The notes beneath the pieces were generated by a model that saw only the letters and a program-made list of their open reading frames with translations, was not told where the DNA came from and did no database searches. Shown here one piece after another: positions 16,499 to 26,774 of a stretch of 64,000 nt of DNA (the first letter of the stretch is position 1; every line of letters begins with the position of its first letter). The stretch is taken from assembly GCA_963741315.1 (NCBI GenBank), contig CAVUHK010000004.1, positions 124,001-188,000 of the forward strand. The letters run 5' to 3'. Position numbers and translations under genes: made by a program. The DNA comes from PALSA-1003 sp963741315 (GTDB lineage: Bacteria > Pseudomonadota > Gammaproteobacteria > Burkholderiales > Casimicrobiaceae).

Positions 16499-16505
16499 GG
16501 CGCGC

Positions 16506-18471
16506 TCAATGCGTGTGAGCCGCAGCGGCGCCGGGTTGCTCGCCGCCGAGGTAGGCTTCGATGACCGCCGGGTCGGCCTGCACCGCGCCGGGCTCACCTT
16601 CGGCGATCTTCTGGCCGAAGTCGAGCACCGACACGGTGTCGCAGGTGCTCATCACGACATCCATGTGGTGCTCGATGAGGATCACGGTCACGCCGTGCTC
16701 GCGGATCTTGCGGATGATGGCGACCAGTTCGCGTGATGTCCGGCGCCGTCAGGCCGGCCGCCGGCTCGTCGAGCAGCAGCAGCTGCGGGTCGAGCGCGAG
16801 CGCGCGCGCAACCTCCAGCAGCCGCTGCTTGCCGTAGGGAAGGTTGCGCGCCTCCTCGTGCGCCAGGTCGGCCAGTCCGACGAAGGTCAGCAGTCCCATG
16901 CCGCGCGAAATCGCCCGGCGGTTCTCCCGGTTGTAGCGCGGCGTGTGCAACGCGACGTCGACGAGGTTGCTCTTGAAGGTGTGATGCAGGCCGACCAGCA
17001 CGTTCTGCAGCGCCGTCATCTCGCCGAACAGCTGCACGTTCTGGAAGGTGCGCGCAATGCCCATGAGCGCGATGTCGGACGAGGTGCGGCCCGACCACCG
17101 AATCGCCGCAAAACAGGATCTTGCCGGCGGTCGGCTGGTAGATGCCGGTCAGCACGTTCATCATCGTGCTCTTGCCCGAGCCGTTCGGGCCGATCAGTCC
17201 GTGGATGGTGCCGCGCTTGACGACGAGGTCGACGTTGTCGAGCGCCTTCAGGCCGCCGAACTGCATCAGCACGCCGGTCGCGTCGACAGCATGTCCCGGC
17301 GCACTCGCCGCCGCGGTACCGACGGCATCCGTCGCCCGAGCGTCCTGGCCTCCGCGCTGTCGGCGTCGTCGGTCGGGCGCGACTTCAGGTTCAGCGCATC
17401 GCCGCACGAAGCCGACGATGCCGTCCTGCAGGTAGTAGACGACGAACAGCGTGATCAAGCCGAAGATCGACAGCCGCCAGTCGGTCATCCCGGTCAGCAC
17501 GAACGACAAGCCGGCGAGCGCGATGCTGCCCACGACCGGGACCGCGACCTTGTCCAGCGTCGTGCTTGCCGCGCGCGTAAGCGACCGCCGAGCCGATCAG
17601 AATCAGCACCGCGATCGTCGACCGAGACGTAGCGGAACAGCTTCAGGTCGTCGAGCAGGTTCGGCAGCAGCACGATGATGCTCGCCCCCAGCAGCGATCC
17701 GATGCGCGATCTTGCGCCCACCCATGATCACCGCGAGCAGGAACAGCACGGTCAGCTCGAAGTTGTAGGTGTTGGGCGAGATGTATTGCTCGGAGAACGC
17801 GTACAGCGCTGCCCGCCAGCCCCGCCAATCCGGCGCTGATCACGAAGGCATAGACCTTGTACTTGTAGACCGAGACGCCCATGCAGTCCGACGCCACCGG
17901 ACTGCCGCGCAACGCCTCGAACGCGCGGCCGAGTTGCGAGCGCAGCACGCGATGCACGAAGATCAGCGACAGCACCAGCAACACGGCGACCAGCCAGAAG
18001 TACTGGCGCTCGTCGAGGCGTGCGCCGAGCAGCAGCGGCTTGGTCAGCTTGATGCCCAGCGGCCCCTGCGTCAGGAACGTCATTTCGTTGATCAGGATCT
18101 GGATGATCGTGCCGAACGCCAGCGTCACCATCGCCAGGTAGGGGCCCGTCACGCGCAGCGCAGGCAACGCCAGCATCGCACCGAACAGCGCGGTCACGCC
18201 GATGGCGCCGAGCAGCGTCACCAGCAGCGGCGTGCCGAGCTTGGTGACCATGCACGCCCGCGGTGTACGCGCCGATGCCGAACAGTCCCGCATGACCCAG
18301 CGAGACCTGGCCGGTGTAGCCGACGACGATGTCGAGCCCGAACAGCACGATCGCGTAGATCATGATCGTTTCGAGCAGGTGGATGTAGTACGGGTTCGGG
18401 AATACGCGATCGGGAACAACGCCAGCGCCGCAACGCCGGCGACGCCCAGCGCGAGTGCCCTTGAACGGCAT
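16506..18471 (-). CDS. livM-livG: Fused LivM permease-LivG ATPase (several frameshifts)
   Basis: There is no stop between the permease and ATPase parts: one frame runs from LTGMTDWRLSIFGLITLF (LivM end) through a linker of about 40 residues into VLMQFGGLKALDNVDL and Walker A IGPNGSGKST (LivG). The LivM part has multiple membrane segments (IMIYAIVLFGLDIVVGYTG, VSLGHAGLFGIGAY). LivG continues with AHEEARNLPYGKQRLLE, LLLLDEPAAGLTAPD and ends GAAAAHTH. I see seven or more single-base insertions (near 16735, 17098, 17538, 17616, 17716, 17809, 18252); removing each restores the family sequence. Corrected length is about 650 residues. Such permease/ATPase fusions are known in betaproteobacteria. Confidence 0.82.
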
Positions 18472-18476
18472 GGTCT

Positions 18477-19355
18477 CTAGACCTTCTTGATGGCGGTCTT
18501 GCCGAACAGGCCCGGCCGGCTTGACCGCCAGCACGATCAGCAGCAGCACCAGGCCGGGCACGTCCTTGTAGCCGGTGCTGATGTAGAAGCCGGTCGTCGT
18601 CTCGGCGATGCCGAGGATGATGCCGCCGACGATGATGCCCATGCCGCTGGTCAGGCCGCCGATGATCGCGACCGCGAAGGCCTTCAGCCCGAGCACCGCG
18701 CCCATGGTCGCGCCGGTCAGCGTCAGCGGCGCGATCAGCACGCCGGCGAAGGCCGCGGTCAGCGACGACAGCGCGTACGAGAAGGTGATGACCAGGCCGG
18801 TGTTGATGCCCATCAGCTTGGCGGCGTCGCGGTCGTTGAAGGTCGCGACCACCGCCTTGCCGTAGATCGACCGGCGGTTGAAGAACTCGACCGCCAGCAT
18901 CATCAGGATGGCGCCGACGACGACCAGGATTTCCATCGGCAGCACGTTGGCGCCGAGGAACTTGATCGGCGATTCGGGCAGCGGCGACGGAAACTTCAGG
19001 TCGTCGCGGCCCCAGACGTTCTCGGCGACGTTCTTGAAGATGATGCCCAGCGCGATGGTCGACATGATCCAGCCGAACTCCGACTTGATCTTGATCGCCG
19101 GCCGCACGCCGATGCGCTCGACGAACGACGCCCTGCAACGCGCCGAACAGGCAGACCAGCGGAATCATCAGCCAGTAGTTGACGCCCAGCGCGGACCAGC
19201 GTCAGGCCGACCAGCGCGCCCAGCATCAGCGCGTCGCCCTGGCCGAAGTTGAGCGTGTCGGAGGTCGCGAAGGTGAGCTGGTAGCCGAAGGCGATGACGG
19301 CGTAGATCATGCCCAGCGCGATGCCGCTGAACACCAGTTGGGTCAGGATTTCCAT
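18477..19355 (-). CDS. livH: Branched-chain amino acid ABC transporter permease LivH (frameshifted)
   Basis: The start ATG at 19355 begins MEILTQLVFSGIALGMIYA, the family N terminus; FGYQLTFATSDTLNFGQGDALMLG follows in pieces. After indels near 19195 and 19135 the protein goes on with MSTIALGIIFKNVAENVWG, FNDRDAAKLMGIN and AIIGGLTSGMG. One more insertion near 18515 lies before the end at 18477. Corrected length is about 290 residues with about eight membrane segments. It is six bases upstream of the LivMG fusion. Frames agree with LivH throughout, so the gene is probably functional in the real genome. Confidence 0.85.
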
Positions 19356-19452
19356 GTCTGCCTCACGGCGTCGACGGCAATGTCTGGCGGAGCACCAACA
19401 AAATGCGCCGCCGCGGGCATCGACCCGGGGCGGCGCCGTCGCGTGCGCACGC

Positions 19453-20683
19453 TCAGGGCTTGGCAGCGGTCGTGGCGCTTGACTTCTTCACCGCACCTCG
19501 GACGCCTTCTTGAGGTCGTCGGGGTAGGCATAGACCACGCGCTGGCCCTTGACCTCGCCGAACACCGGAATGTTGGCGGTGATCGCGTCGTGGTCGGTCT
19601 TGGTGAACGGCTTGTTGTAGGTCGTGACCACGCCTTCGACCGGCGTCTTCAGGTCTTCGAGCGCGGCCTTGATCTTCGGGCCGTCGGTGCTGCCGGCCTG
19701 CTTGATCGCCGCGGCCAGCAGGTAGACCGAGTCGTAGCCCTGCGCGGCCGAGACCGGCGAATCGATGCGGTCGTTCTTCGGGTTGAAGGTCTTCAGGTAG
19801 TTGATGATGAACGCCTTGCGCTTCGGCGTCGTCGGCTTCCTGGATGAAGGTCTGCGGCATGCGCGCGCCTTCGCCGCCGGGGCCGGCGTTGTCGATGAAG
19901 TTGGCCATCGACAAGCGTCCAGCTGCCGATCATCGGCACCTTCCAGCCGAGCTTGGTCATGCCGTTGGCGATCTGCGCGAGCTCGGGGCCGATGCCGTAG
20001 GTCAGCACCACTTCGGCGCCGGCTTCCTTGGCCTTCAGCAGCTGGGCCGTCATGTCCACGTCCTTGATGTTGAACTTCTCGACCGCGACCGGCTTGATGC
20101 CCTTGGCCGTCGAGCGCCTTCTCGAGGTCTTCGCGGCCGAGCTGGCCGTAGTTGGTCGAGTCGGCCAGGATCGCGACCTTCTTGAAGCCGCGGCGGGTGA
20201 TCGCTTCTTCGACGATCATCGGCGCCTGGATGCTGTCGTGCGCGGCGTTGCGGAAGATGTAGTTCTCGGGCTGGTCGTCGAACTGGTGCGTGACGATCGA
20301 GCCGGTCGCCACGTTGTTCATCACCGGGATCTTGGCTTCCTGGAAGAAGCGCTGCGAGGCCAGCGCCACGCCGGTGTTGATGTAGCCGACGACGGCGACG
20401 ACCTTTTCCTTGTTGATCAGCTCCTGCGCGATCTGCACGCCGCGCTCGTTCTTCGCTTCGTCGTCGCGCTCGACCAGCTGCATGCTGGCGGCCGAGCACG
20501 CCGCCCGCCTTGTTGATCTCGTCGGTCGGCCAGGCGCACGCCGTCGCGCATGCTCACGCCCATCGACGACGATCCGCCGGTGAACGGGCCGTCCACGCCG
20601 ATCATGATCGGATCGGCGGCGAACGCGAGGCCGGTGATTCCCGCGAGCGCGACTACGCTCGCCAGTTTGGTCAAGCTATTCAT
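19453..20683 (-). CDS. livK: Branched-chain amino acid ABC transporter substrate-binding protein (frameshifted)
   Basis: A periplasmic LivJ/LivK-type receptor. The ATG at 20683 has TTTGGAGA upstream and a signal peptide ending GLAFAAD. Family landmarks appear in turn across frames: MIGVDGPFTGGSSSMG, VVAVVGYINTGVALA, PVMNNVATGS, KVAILADSTNYGQLG, PELAQIANGMTKLGW, AAQGYDSVYLLAAAI and GEVKGQRVVYAYPDDLKK. At least four indels (near 20527, 20497, 20107, 19908, 19825) break it. The end is uncertain: one frame stops at 19488, the other at 19453. It is the first gene of the liv operon and supplies amino acids to LivH, LivMG and LivF. Confidence 0.85.
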
Positions 20684-21039
20684 GAATTCTCCAAATGAAG
20701 TCGAAACGTACATTTACTGAACCGTGACGATGGGTCGCCTTGGGCCGTTGCGCCTGCTTTTGGCGCGCGCAACGATCAGCGATTCGCATTCGAAAAACCG
20801 TGCCGTCAACGCCCTCCCGTACCGCGCAATTCGTCCACGTATACGTTACCACGGCCAAGACCGTCAACACGCCCGAAATGGGTACTTTTCTCGGTTGCGA
20901 TGGCGCCGGAAGCCCCCAGCCGCACTCGCTGCTCCGCGTCCCGCGGCCCGTGGATCGGCCTCGCACCACTTTAGGACGGTTTGCCGCACTGCAGCGAACG
21001 CCGGGTTCCTACCAAATATTCCACAGGATCGCTATCGCG
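20684..21039. other. Gap between livK and a cupin gene; nothing identified
   Basis: 356 bases that should contain the liv operon promoter on the minus strand. I saw no convincing -35/-10 pair, terminator or small gene. Confidence 0.5.
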
Positions 21040-21438
21040 TCATTTCTCCGTGTCGAAATGATCGGTCTGGTACGCCGTAAACCGCCCAAAATCGGGCCGA
21101 TAAGGGGTCCAGATGTCCATATTGATCGCAACGCCATCCTCCGGTAGCGGCGGCTCTGCCCAGTGCTCGACGTTGGGGGGTATGCGCACGACGCTGCCCG
21201 GCGTGCAGGTGATGACCTGCTCGCCGACGTGCAACCGCACCCGCCCCTGCACGATCATGAAGATCTGCTCGTACGGGTGACTGTGCGGACTCGGGTCCAT
21301 GTGCGGGTGCAACTCCGAATAGCCGATCAATACATCGTTGCCGCGAAAGACCCGCTGCATGATTCCCTTGCGCGACTCGCGCACGGGAATCGTTTTCCAG
21401 TTGTAGTCGGGGATCGGGCCGGGTGACGCGTTGCTCAT
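21040..21438 (-). CDS. Cupin-domain protein A
   Basis: A 132-residue single-domain cupin. The first motif contains HPHMDPSPHSHPYEQIFMIVQG, split as HSH then E; the second is PPNVEHWAE. These His and Glu residues usually bind a divalent metal. The ATG at 21438 has GAGGAAG upstream. It is about 60% identical by eye to the cupin at 22735, for example VFRG, SELHP, HSHP-EQIF, GSVVRIPPN and YQTD. The two genes flank an NHL-repeat gene, this one divergent. The substrate is unknown; small cupins are often sugar or amino-acid isomerases or dioxygenases. Confidence 0.85.
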   Translation of the reverse strand: MSNASPGPIPDYNWKTIPVRESRKGIMQRVFRGNDVLIGYSELHPHMDPSPHSHPYEQIFMIVQGRVRLHVGEQVITCTPGSVVRIPPNVEHWAEPPLPEDGVAINMDIWTPYRPDFGRFTAYQTDHFDTEK

Positions 21439-21702
21439 GGTGGACTTCCTCGCGACGGCACGCGACGGCGTCGGTGCAAGGCTCAATGATCGGTCGCACG
21501 CGTTGCTTGTCAAGCACCCGCGAAGGAGGTAGCAAACCGAAATGCACGATTGCACAACACGCAAAGCAGCCTTCCTGATTCCAGGCTTGACTTGCCCCGA
21601 TGAACTTGCAAGCATGCCCCTGCGCCGGCGTTCGCTCGGCATCGCGTCCTGCGGTGGGTACAGCGTTGCCGCGTGGGTCGAAATCCAAAACTGGAGGAAC
21701 GA

Positions 21703-22710
21703 ATGACGAACGACGCGCCGGTGAAGGTGCTGGCTGCCGGCGAAGCGCCAACCGCGACAGTCGTCGGCGCGGGCGCGTTCGCCTATCGTGTCGAAGAAAA
21801 CTGGGGTCGACTTCCCGATGGCTGGGAGTTCACCGACGTTGCGGCGGTCGGGGTGGATCGCGACGACAATGTCTACGTCTTCAATCGCGGCGCGCATCCG
21901 ATGGTGGTCTTCGATCGCGCCGGCAACTTCCTGCGCTCGTGGGGCGAGGGTACGTTCAGCCGACCGCATGGACTGCATATCGCCGCCGACGGCTGCTTCT
22001 ACTGCACCGACGACGGCGATCACACCGTGCGCAAGTGCGCGCCGGACGGCAAGGTTCTGCTGACCATCGGCGTGCCGGGCAAACCCGCGCCCTACTTCGG
22101 CGGCGCGCCCTTTCACCGGTGCACGCACACCGCGCTTTCGCCGTCCGGCGACATCTATGTATCCGACGGCTACGGCAACGCCCGCGTGCACAAGTACGAC
22201 GCGCGCGGCCGCCATTTGCTGTCGTGGGGCGAGCCCGGCACCGACCGGGGTCAATTCAACCTGGTTCACAACCTGGTCGCCGACAGCGACGGCTGGCTCT
22301 ACGTCGCCGATCGCGAGAATCACCGCGTTCAGGTCTTCGACGGCGATGGCAAGTACGAGGCGCAGTGGAACAACCTGCATCGTCCTTGCGGGCTTTGCAT
22401 GGGCAACGAAGCCGAGCCGCTCTACTACATCGGCGAGCTCGGACCGATGCTCGACTCGAATCGCCATTTTCCGAATCTGGGGCCGCGCCTGAGCATTGCC
22501 GACAACGAGGGACGCATCCTGGCGCGCATCGGTTCCGCGCGCGCCGGTACCGGCATCGGCCAGTTTGTCGCGCCGCACGGCCTCGCTGTCGATTCGCACG
22601 GCGACATTTATGTCGGCGAGGTTTCGTATACGGCCTGGAGTGCGGTGTTTCCGGAAATGCCCAAACCCAGGCACATCCGTACACTTCAGAAATTCGTCAG
22701 ACTCTCCTAG
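21703..22710 (+). CDS. NHL-repeat beta-propeller protein
   Basis: A 335-residue protein made of NHL-type repeats, recognisable as recurring units such as VAAVGVDRDDNVYVFNRG, PHGLHIAADGCFYCTDDG, SPSGDIYVSDGYGN, NLVADSDGWLYVADREN and PHGLAVDSHGDIYVGEV. This predicts a six-bladed propeller like that of peptidylamidoglycolate lyase. The start is the ATG at 21703 with GGAGG just upstream; an ATG at 21673 has none. There is no clear signal peptide. It is followed 24 bases later by a cupin gene. Members near catabolic genes are often annotated as SMP-30/gluconolactonase-like, but no catalytic set could be confirmed. Confidence 0.82.
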   Translation: MTNDAPVKVLAAGEAPTATVVGAGAFAYRVEENWGRLPDGWEFTDVAAVGVDRDDNVYVFNRGAHPMVVFDRAGNFLRSWGEGTFSRPHGLHIAADGCFYCTDDGDHTVRKCAPDGKVLLTIGVPGKPAPYFGGAPFHRCTHTALSPSGDIYVSDGYGNARVHKYDARGRHLLSWGEPGTDRGQFNLVHNLVADSDGWLYVADRENHRVQVFDGDGKYEAQWNNLHRPCGLCMGNEAEPLYYIGELGPMLDSNRHFPNLGPRLSIADNEGRILARIGSARAGTGIGQFVAPHGLAVDSHGDIYVGEVSYTAWSAVFPEMPKPRHIRTLQKFVRLS

Positions 22711-22734
22711 TACGTACCTATCCGAGGTCGAACC

Positions 22735-23145
22735 ATGAACAAATCCTACGTCGGCGCCATTCCGCAGTACAACCTCAAGAACCTCCCGGAACTCAACCCG
22801 CGCACCGGCATAGTTCAGAAGGTTTTTCGCGGTACCGGCGTCGGCGTCAGCTACGCCGAACTGCATCCGACCATGAGCGCCGGCCCGCACAGCCATCCGT
22901 GGGAGCAGATATTCATCCTCCTTGCGGGACGCGTGAAGTTGCACGTCGACGACCAGGTGTTCGATATGGAGGCCGGCAGCATCGTGCGCATTCCACCCAA
23001 CGCCGTTCACTACTCCGAGCCGCCGCGGCCAGAGGACGGCGTGGCGCTGAACCTCGACATCTTCACCCCGCTGCGTCCGGATTTCCTGCCGCTGACCCAG
23101 TACCAGACCGACGACTTCGGCACCAGCGTGCCGCGGCCGTTGTAG
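22735..23145 (+). CDS. Cupin-domain protein B
   Basis: A 136-residue cupin, paralogue of the gene at 21040. Metal-ligand motifs are HSHPWEQIFILLAG and PPNAVHYSE. It lies 24 bases after the NHL-repeat gene and 86 bases before a Bug receptor gene, so the three are probably cotranscribed. Both cupins share the N-terminal IPxYNxK pattern and the C-terminal RPDF...YQTDxF pattern, so they probably act on similar compounds. The reaction is unknown. Confidence 0.85.
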   Translation: MNKSYVGAIPQYNLKNLPELNPRTGIVQKVFRGTGVGVSYAELHPTMSAGPHSHPWEQIFILLAGRVKLHVDDQVFDMEAGSIVRIPPNAVHYSEPPRPEDGVALNLDIFTPLRPDFLPLTQYQTDDFGTSVPRPL

Positions 23146-23231
23146 CGATGACGCACACGACACCTGCGCCGACGATCGATCACGCGCCGCGGCAGCGGCG
23201 GTAATTTGCCATTGTTTCCCTGGAGCAGTCG

Positions 23232-24200
23232 ATGAACTCAATGCGGTTCTTGCGCGCCGTTGCAGCGCTGATGCTGTTTGCCGTGATCGCACCGGCGCAG
23301 GCCCAGCCGTACCCCAATCGACCGGTCAAGGCGATCGTGCCGTACGGCACTGGCCAGGCGACCGACATGATGTGCAGGGTCTTTCTCGAGCAGATGCGCG
23401 TGGTCCTGAACCAGCCCTTCATTGTCGAGAACCGTCCGGGCGCGGGAGGCAACATCGGCGGCACCGAGGCCGCAAAGTCGACGCCCGACGGCTATACCGT
23501 CCTGTGCACCGGCAACGCGACCAGCGTCAGCAACCCGTTTCTCTACGAGAGCATGGGCTTCGATCCGATGAAGGACATCGTTCCGGTCAATGTCGTCGCC
23601 GGAACGGGCTACGTGCTGCTGGCCAACAACAATCTCAAGGGCAAGTCGCTGACCGAAATCCTGGCCATGGCCAAGGCCGCCCCCAAGCCCTGGACGCTGG
23701 GCGTTGCAAGCACCACGGCGCACGTCGTGTACGGCATGCTGGGCGACAAGACCAAGGTCGAAATGGTGCGGGTGCCGTACGCGGCGGGCAATCGCAACAT
23801 GTTCACCGACCTGATGCGCGGTGACATCGACCTGATCATCGAGGCCATGCCCTCGGCGATGGGGCCGATCAACAACGGGCAGGTGACGGCGATCGCGGTG
23901 ACCAACCCCACGCGCTCGTCGTTTCTGCCCGACGTGGCGACCTTCAAGGAAAACGGCATCGACGTGTCGCTGCTGGGGTGGAACGCGTTTTACGTACCGC
24001 GCGGAACGCCTCCCGACGTAATCGCGACGCTCAATCGCGCAGCGAACGAAGCGTTGAAGGATGCCGAGTTGCGCAAGCGCTTCGGCACGGTCGCGTCCGA
24101 ACCGATCGGTGGCAGCGCCGCGGAACTCGAGGGCATGATGCGCACCGATCGTGCCATCTACGAACCGATGATCAAGTCGCTGGGGCTCAAGGCGCAATGA
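23232..24200 (+). CDS. Bug/TctC-family solute receptor
   Basis: A 322-residue periplasmic receptor with a signal peptide (residues 1-25, ending PAQAQP). The family motif YPNRPVKAIVPYGTGQATD is followed by RPGAGGNIGGTEAAKSTPDGYT. Bug proteins bind carboxylates, including citrate, amino acids and nicotinate, and feed tripartite tricarboxylate transporters. No TctA or TctB membrane gene is nearby, as is usual for the many orphan Bug genes of Burkholderiales. Ligand unknown. Its link to the cupin/NHL genes comes only from position. Confidence 0.9.
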   Translation: MNSMRFLRAVAALMLFAVIAPAQAQPYPNRPVKAIVPYGTGQATDMMCRVFLEQMRVVLNQPFIVENRPGAGGNIGGTEAAKSTPDGYTVLCTGNATSVSNPFLYESMGFDPMKDIVPVNVVAGTGYVLLANNNLKGKSLTEILAMAKAAPKPWTLGVASTTAHVVYGMLGDKTKVEMVRVPYAAGNRNMFTDLMRGDIDLIIEAMPSAMGPINNGQVTAIAVTNPTRSSFLPDVATFKENGIDVSLLGWNAFYVPRGTPPDVIATLNRAANEALKDAELRKRFGTVASEPIGGSAAELEGMMRTDRAIYEPMIKSLGLKAQ

Positions 24201-24225
24201 CGCGCGGACAGTACATATCCAGGGC

Positions 24226-24969
24226 TTAAGCGCCGTAACGCATGCGCGTGCCGAGAATCTGACCGGTCATGAACGCGCCCGCGGTACCGGCGAGAAAGAG
24301 CACCATTTCAGCGATCTCTTCGGGCAAGCTCGGCTTGCCGAGGACGTCGAGCTGCATTTTTTCCTGCCACTGAGTCGCGGCGGCACGCCCAAGCGGCGTG
24401 TCGGTCAATCCCGGGTTGAGGCCGTTGACCGTGACACCGTGGCGTCCAAGGCTCAATGCCAGGCTTTTGGTCAACGCGATCATGCCGCCCTTCGACGCCG
24501 CGTAGTGCGCATAGTCGATGCTGCCGTGCACGCCGCGATCGGAGGTCACGAGGATCATCGTCCCGGCCTTCTGGGCGGCCATTACGCGCGCAACGTCACG
24601 CGTAATGTAGAAAGTGCCGTCGAGATTGACGCGCATCACTTCGCGCCAATCGTCATCGGTCATTTCGAGGATCGGCTTGCGTGGACAGATGCCCGCACAA
24701 TGCAACAGTACGTCGATGCGTCCGAATTCTTGGGTCGCGTGTGCGACGAGTTGTGCGACCTCGGCGGAATTGCCGACATCGAAGGCAACCTCGATCGCCG
24801 TGCCGCCCTTCGCACGAATGGCCGCGCACACCTGGCGGGTGCCCTCCACGTCGCGATCGCCGACGACAACCTTTGCACCGTGTGCGGCGAGCAACAGTGC
24901 GGCGGCGCGGCCCATGCCCGATGCACCTCCGGTAACGATGATCGCCTTGTCCTGCACCGACATGCTCAT
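24226..24969 (-). CDS. SDR-family oxidoreductase
   Basis: A 247-residue classical short-chain dehydrogenase: cofactor motif TGGASGMG, an acidic GDRD after strand 2 favouring NAD, HCAGI, catalytic Ser in VTSDRG, and YAASKGG with Tyr and Lys. The substrate cannot be told from the sequence. The ATG at 24969 overlaps the upstream stop (ATGA), which suggests translational coupling; a second in-frame ATG at 24963 has better spacing from GAGAGGGA. It is the last gene of a minus-strand run beginning at the aldehyde dehydrogenase (30257). Confidence 0.88.
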   Translation of the reverse strand: MSMSVQDKAIIVTGGASGMGRAAALLLAAHGAKVVVGDRDVEGTRQVCAAIRAKGGTAIEVAFDVGNSAEVAQLVAHATQEFGRIDVLLHCAGICPRKPILEMTDDDWREVMRVNLDGTFYITRDVARVMAAQKAGTMILVTSDRGVHGSIDYAHYAASKGGMIALTKSLALSLGRHGVTVNGLNPGLTDTPLGRAAATQWQEKMQLDVLGKPSLPEEIAEMVLFLAGTAGAFMTGQILGTRMRYGA

Positions 24970-25932
24970 TCCCTCTCTACGCCCGCTTTCTTGAGCACGT
25001 CGGCCCAGAGCACCACCTGTCCGCGCTGGAACGTCCCCAAGTCATCCGGAGTCGTGACAAATCCCTGCATCCCTTGCTGTTCCATGTATTTCTCAAACTC
25101 CGGCGAGTTGATAACTTCGCCGAAGGCCTTGTTCAGTTTTGCAATCACGTCAGGTGGCATGCCCGCCGGCGCAAAGGCAGCGACCCAGCCATTCAACTCG
25201 TAGCCGGGCAGCGTCTCCGCGACGGTCGGCACGTTGGGCAGCGCCTTGAGGCGCGATTTGGACGTGACCGCCAGCGGTCGCAGCGTGCCGGCCTTGATAT
25301 GTTCGTTGACGATGAAGTAGTCGACCGACAGGAAATCGATGCGGCCACCGAGCAGGTCGACTACTGCGGCCGGTGGCGATTTGTACGACACCTCGGTGGC
25401 CGTGAATCCTGCCATGCTCTTCACCAGCGAGGCGTTGGCGAGCGAACCCGTGTTGCCGGCGCCGAAGTTGAGCTTGCCCGGGTTGTCCTTCCCGTACTGG
25501 ATCAGCTCCTTGAGGTTCTGCACCGGCAGGCTGGAACGCACGACCAGCACGTGCGGATTGGTGGTCAGGCCGGTGATCGGCGCGAAGTCCTTCACCGGAT
25601 CGTAGCCCAGGTCTTTGTACAGGTACTGATTGGCCGCGTGCGCCGAGTTCGACGACACCATGATGGTGTAACCGTCCTTGGGCGCGCTGACGACTTCGCG
25701 CGCGGCGATGAGACCGTTGGCGCCGGGCTTGTTGTCGACGACGAAGGTCGTGCCCAAGATCTTGCCCGCCCTTTCACCGAGCATGCGGGCGATGGTGTCG
25801 GTGGCCGAGCCGGGTCCGAACGGCACCACGACACGTGATCGGCTTGGTTGGATACGCCGCCGTCTGCGCGAGCGCAGGCAGCGCGCCCAGACACAGACCA
25901 AACAGCGCAAATCGCGCGAGATGTCGCAGCAT
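24966..25932 (-). CDS. Bug/TctC-family solute receptor (one frameshift)
   Basis: The ATG at 25932 has AAGGAGA upstream and encodes a signal peptide ending GALPALAQTA and then YPTKPI. One extra base near 25837 shifts the frame, after which the family continues RVVVPFGPGSATDTIARML, NKPGANGLIAAREV, YKSPPAAVVDLLGGRIDF and NVPTVAETLPGYEL. Corrected length is about 320 residues, normal for the family. It lies in the minus-strand catabolic run between a hydratase and an SDR. The ligand is probably the substrate of that pathway, which is unknown. Confidence 0.87.
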
Positions 25933-25955
25933 GGCTATCTCCTTGGGTGGTTGAT

Positions 25956-26760
25956 TCATCGGCTCGAGAACGTCGCCTCGGCGCTGCCGAAGCCGACGAA
26001 TTCGGCCGTCACGGGTTGATCTGCCTCGACTTCGAAAAAGCCGCTGAACGATCCGGTCACGAGCAATTCTCCCGCATGCAAGCCTTCACGGTGGCGCATT
26101 TCGTTGGCAAGCACGACGCAGGGCAGGAACGGATCGACAAAAGCGTGGCCGCCGACCGATTCCACGATCACCTTGTCCGGAGTGCGCATCACCATGCGCA
26201 TGGCCGCGAAATCGAAGTCCTGCCAATCGGCGCGTCCCGGCGCGGTGATGTACGCGCCGGTCGTATTGTGGTCGGCCATCGCCTCCAGTCGCGACTTCTT
26301 GTCGTCGATCATCTGGCGGATCGAGCGCTCTGTGGTGTCGAAGCGGGTATCGATGATTTCCAGCGACGCGCAGGCAAGCAGCGCGTCGGCGACTTCGGCG
26401 GGACGATAAGGCTTCGCGCGTGCGGGCAGGTCGTGCTTCAGGCGAAACGAGATCTCGGGCTCGATGCGCCGCGCCGGCACCAGCGACAACGGAACGCGCG
26501 CCGGACTGGCGAACAGTCGCGAATTGAACAACGGGCAGATCATCGGCTTCTGGCGCGGACTGTAGACGAAGCCGATCTTCCAGCCGCCGATCGTCTCGCC
26601 GTGCTTGGCCGTCAGTTCCGCGGTGACCGCGTCGACGATGGCGTTGACGTCGTCGGTCGTGACCGGTCGACACGATTCGGGCAGCGCCGGGATCGCGCGT
26701 GCCGGTTTGCCGCGCCGCGACGAACAACTGCGCGGCCTGCCGGATTGCTGAGCTGTCCAT
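25956..26760 (-). CDS. 2-keto-4-pentenoate hydratase-like protein (FAH/MhpD family, one frameshift)
   Basis: The ATG at 26760 begins MDSSAIRQAAQLFVAARQ. One extra base near 26705 shifts the frame, and the protein goes on to VVQFATVR-equivalent SPRQKPMICPLFNSRL, RIEPEISFRLKHDLPAR, SLEIIDTRF and GHAFVDPFLPCVVLANEM. This is the fold of hydratases and decarboxylases of aromatic meta-cleavage pathways (MhpD, DmpE/DmpH). Conserved acidic metal ligands are visible in EPEISF and EIIDTRF. Corrected length is about 267 residues. Which reaction it catalyses is open. It sits 14 bases upstream-to-downstream with the adjoining SDR gene. Confidence 0.8.
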
Positions 26761-26774
26761 GTCGTTGCCCCGAG

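Noticed and set aside
21040..23292. A 750-codon frame on the minus strand
   Set aside because: Only its last 132 codons (the cupin) are real; the rest is antisense to the NHL and cupin B genes.
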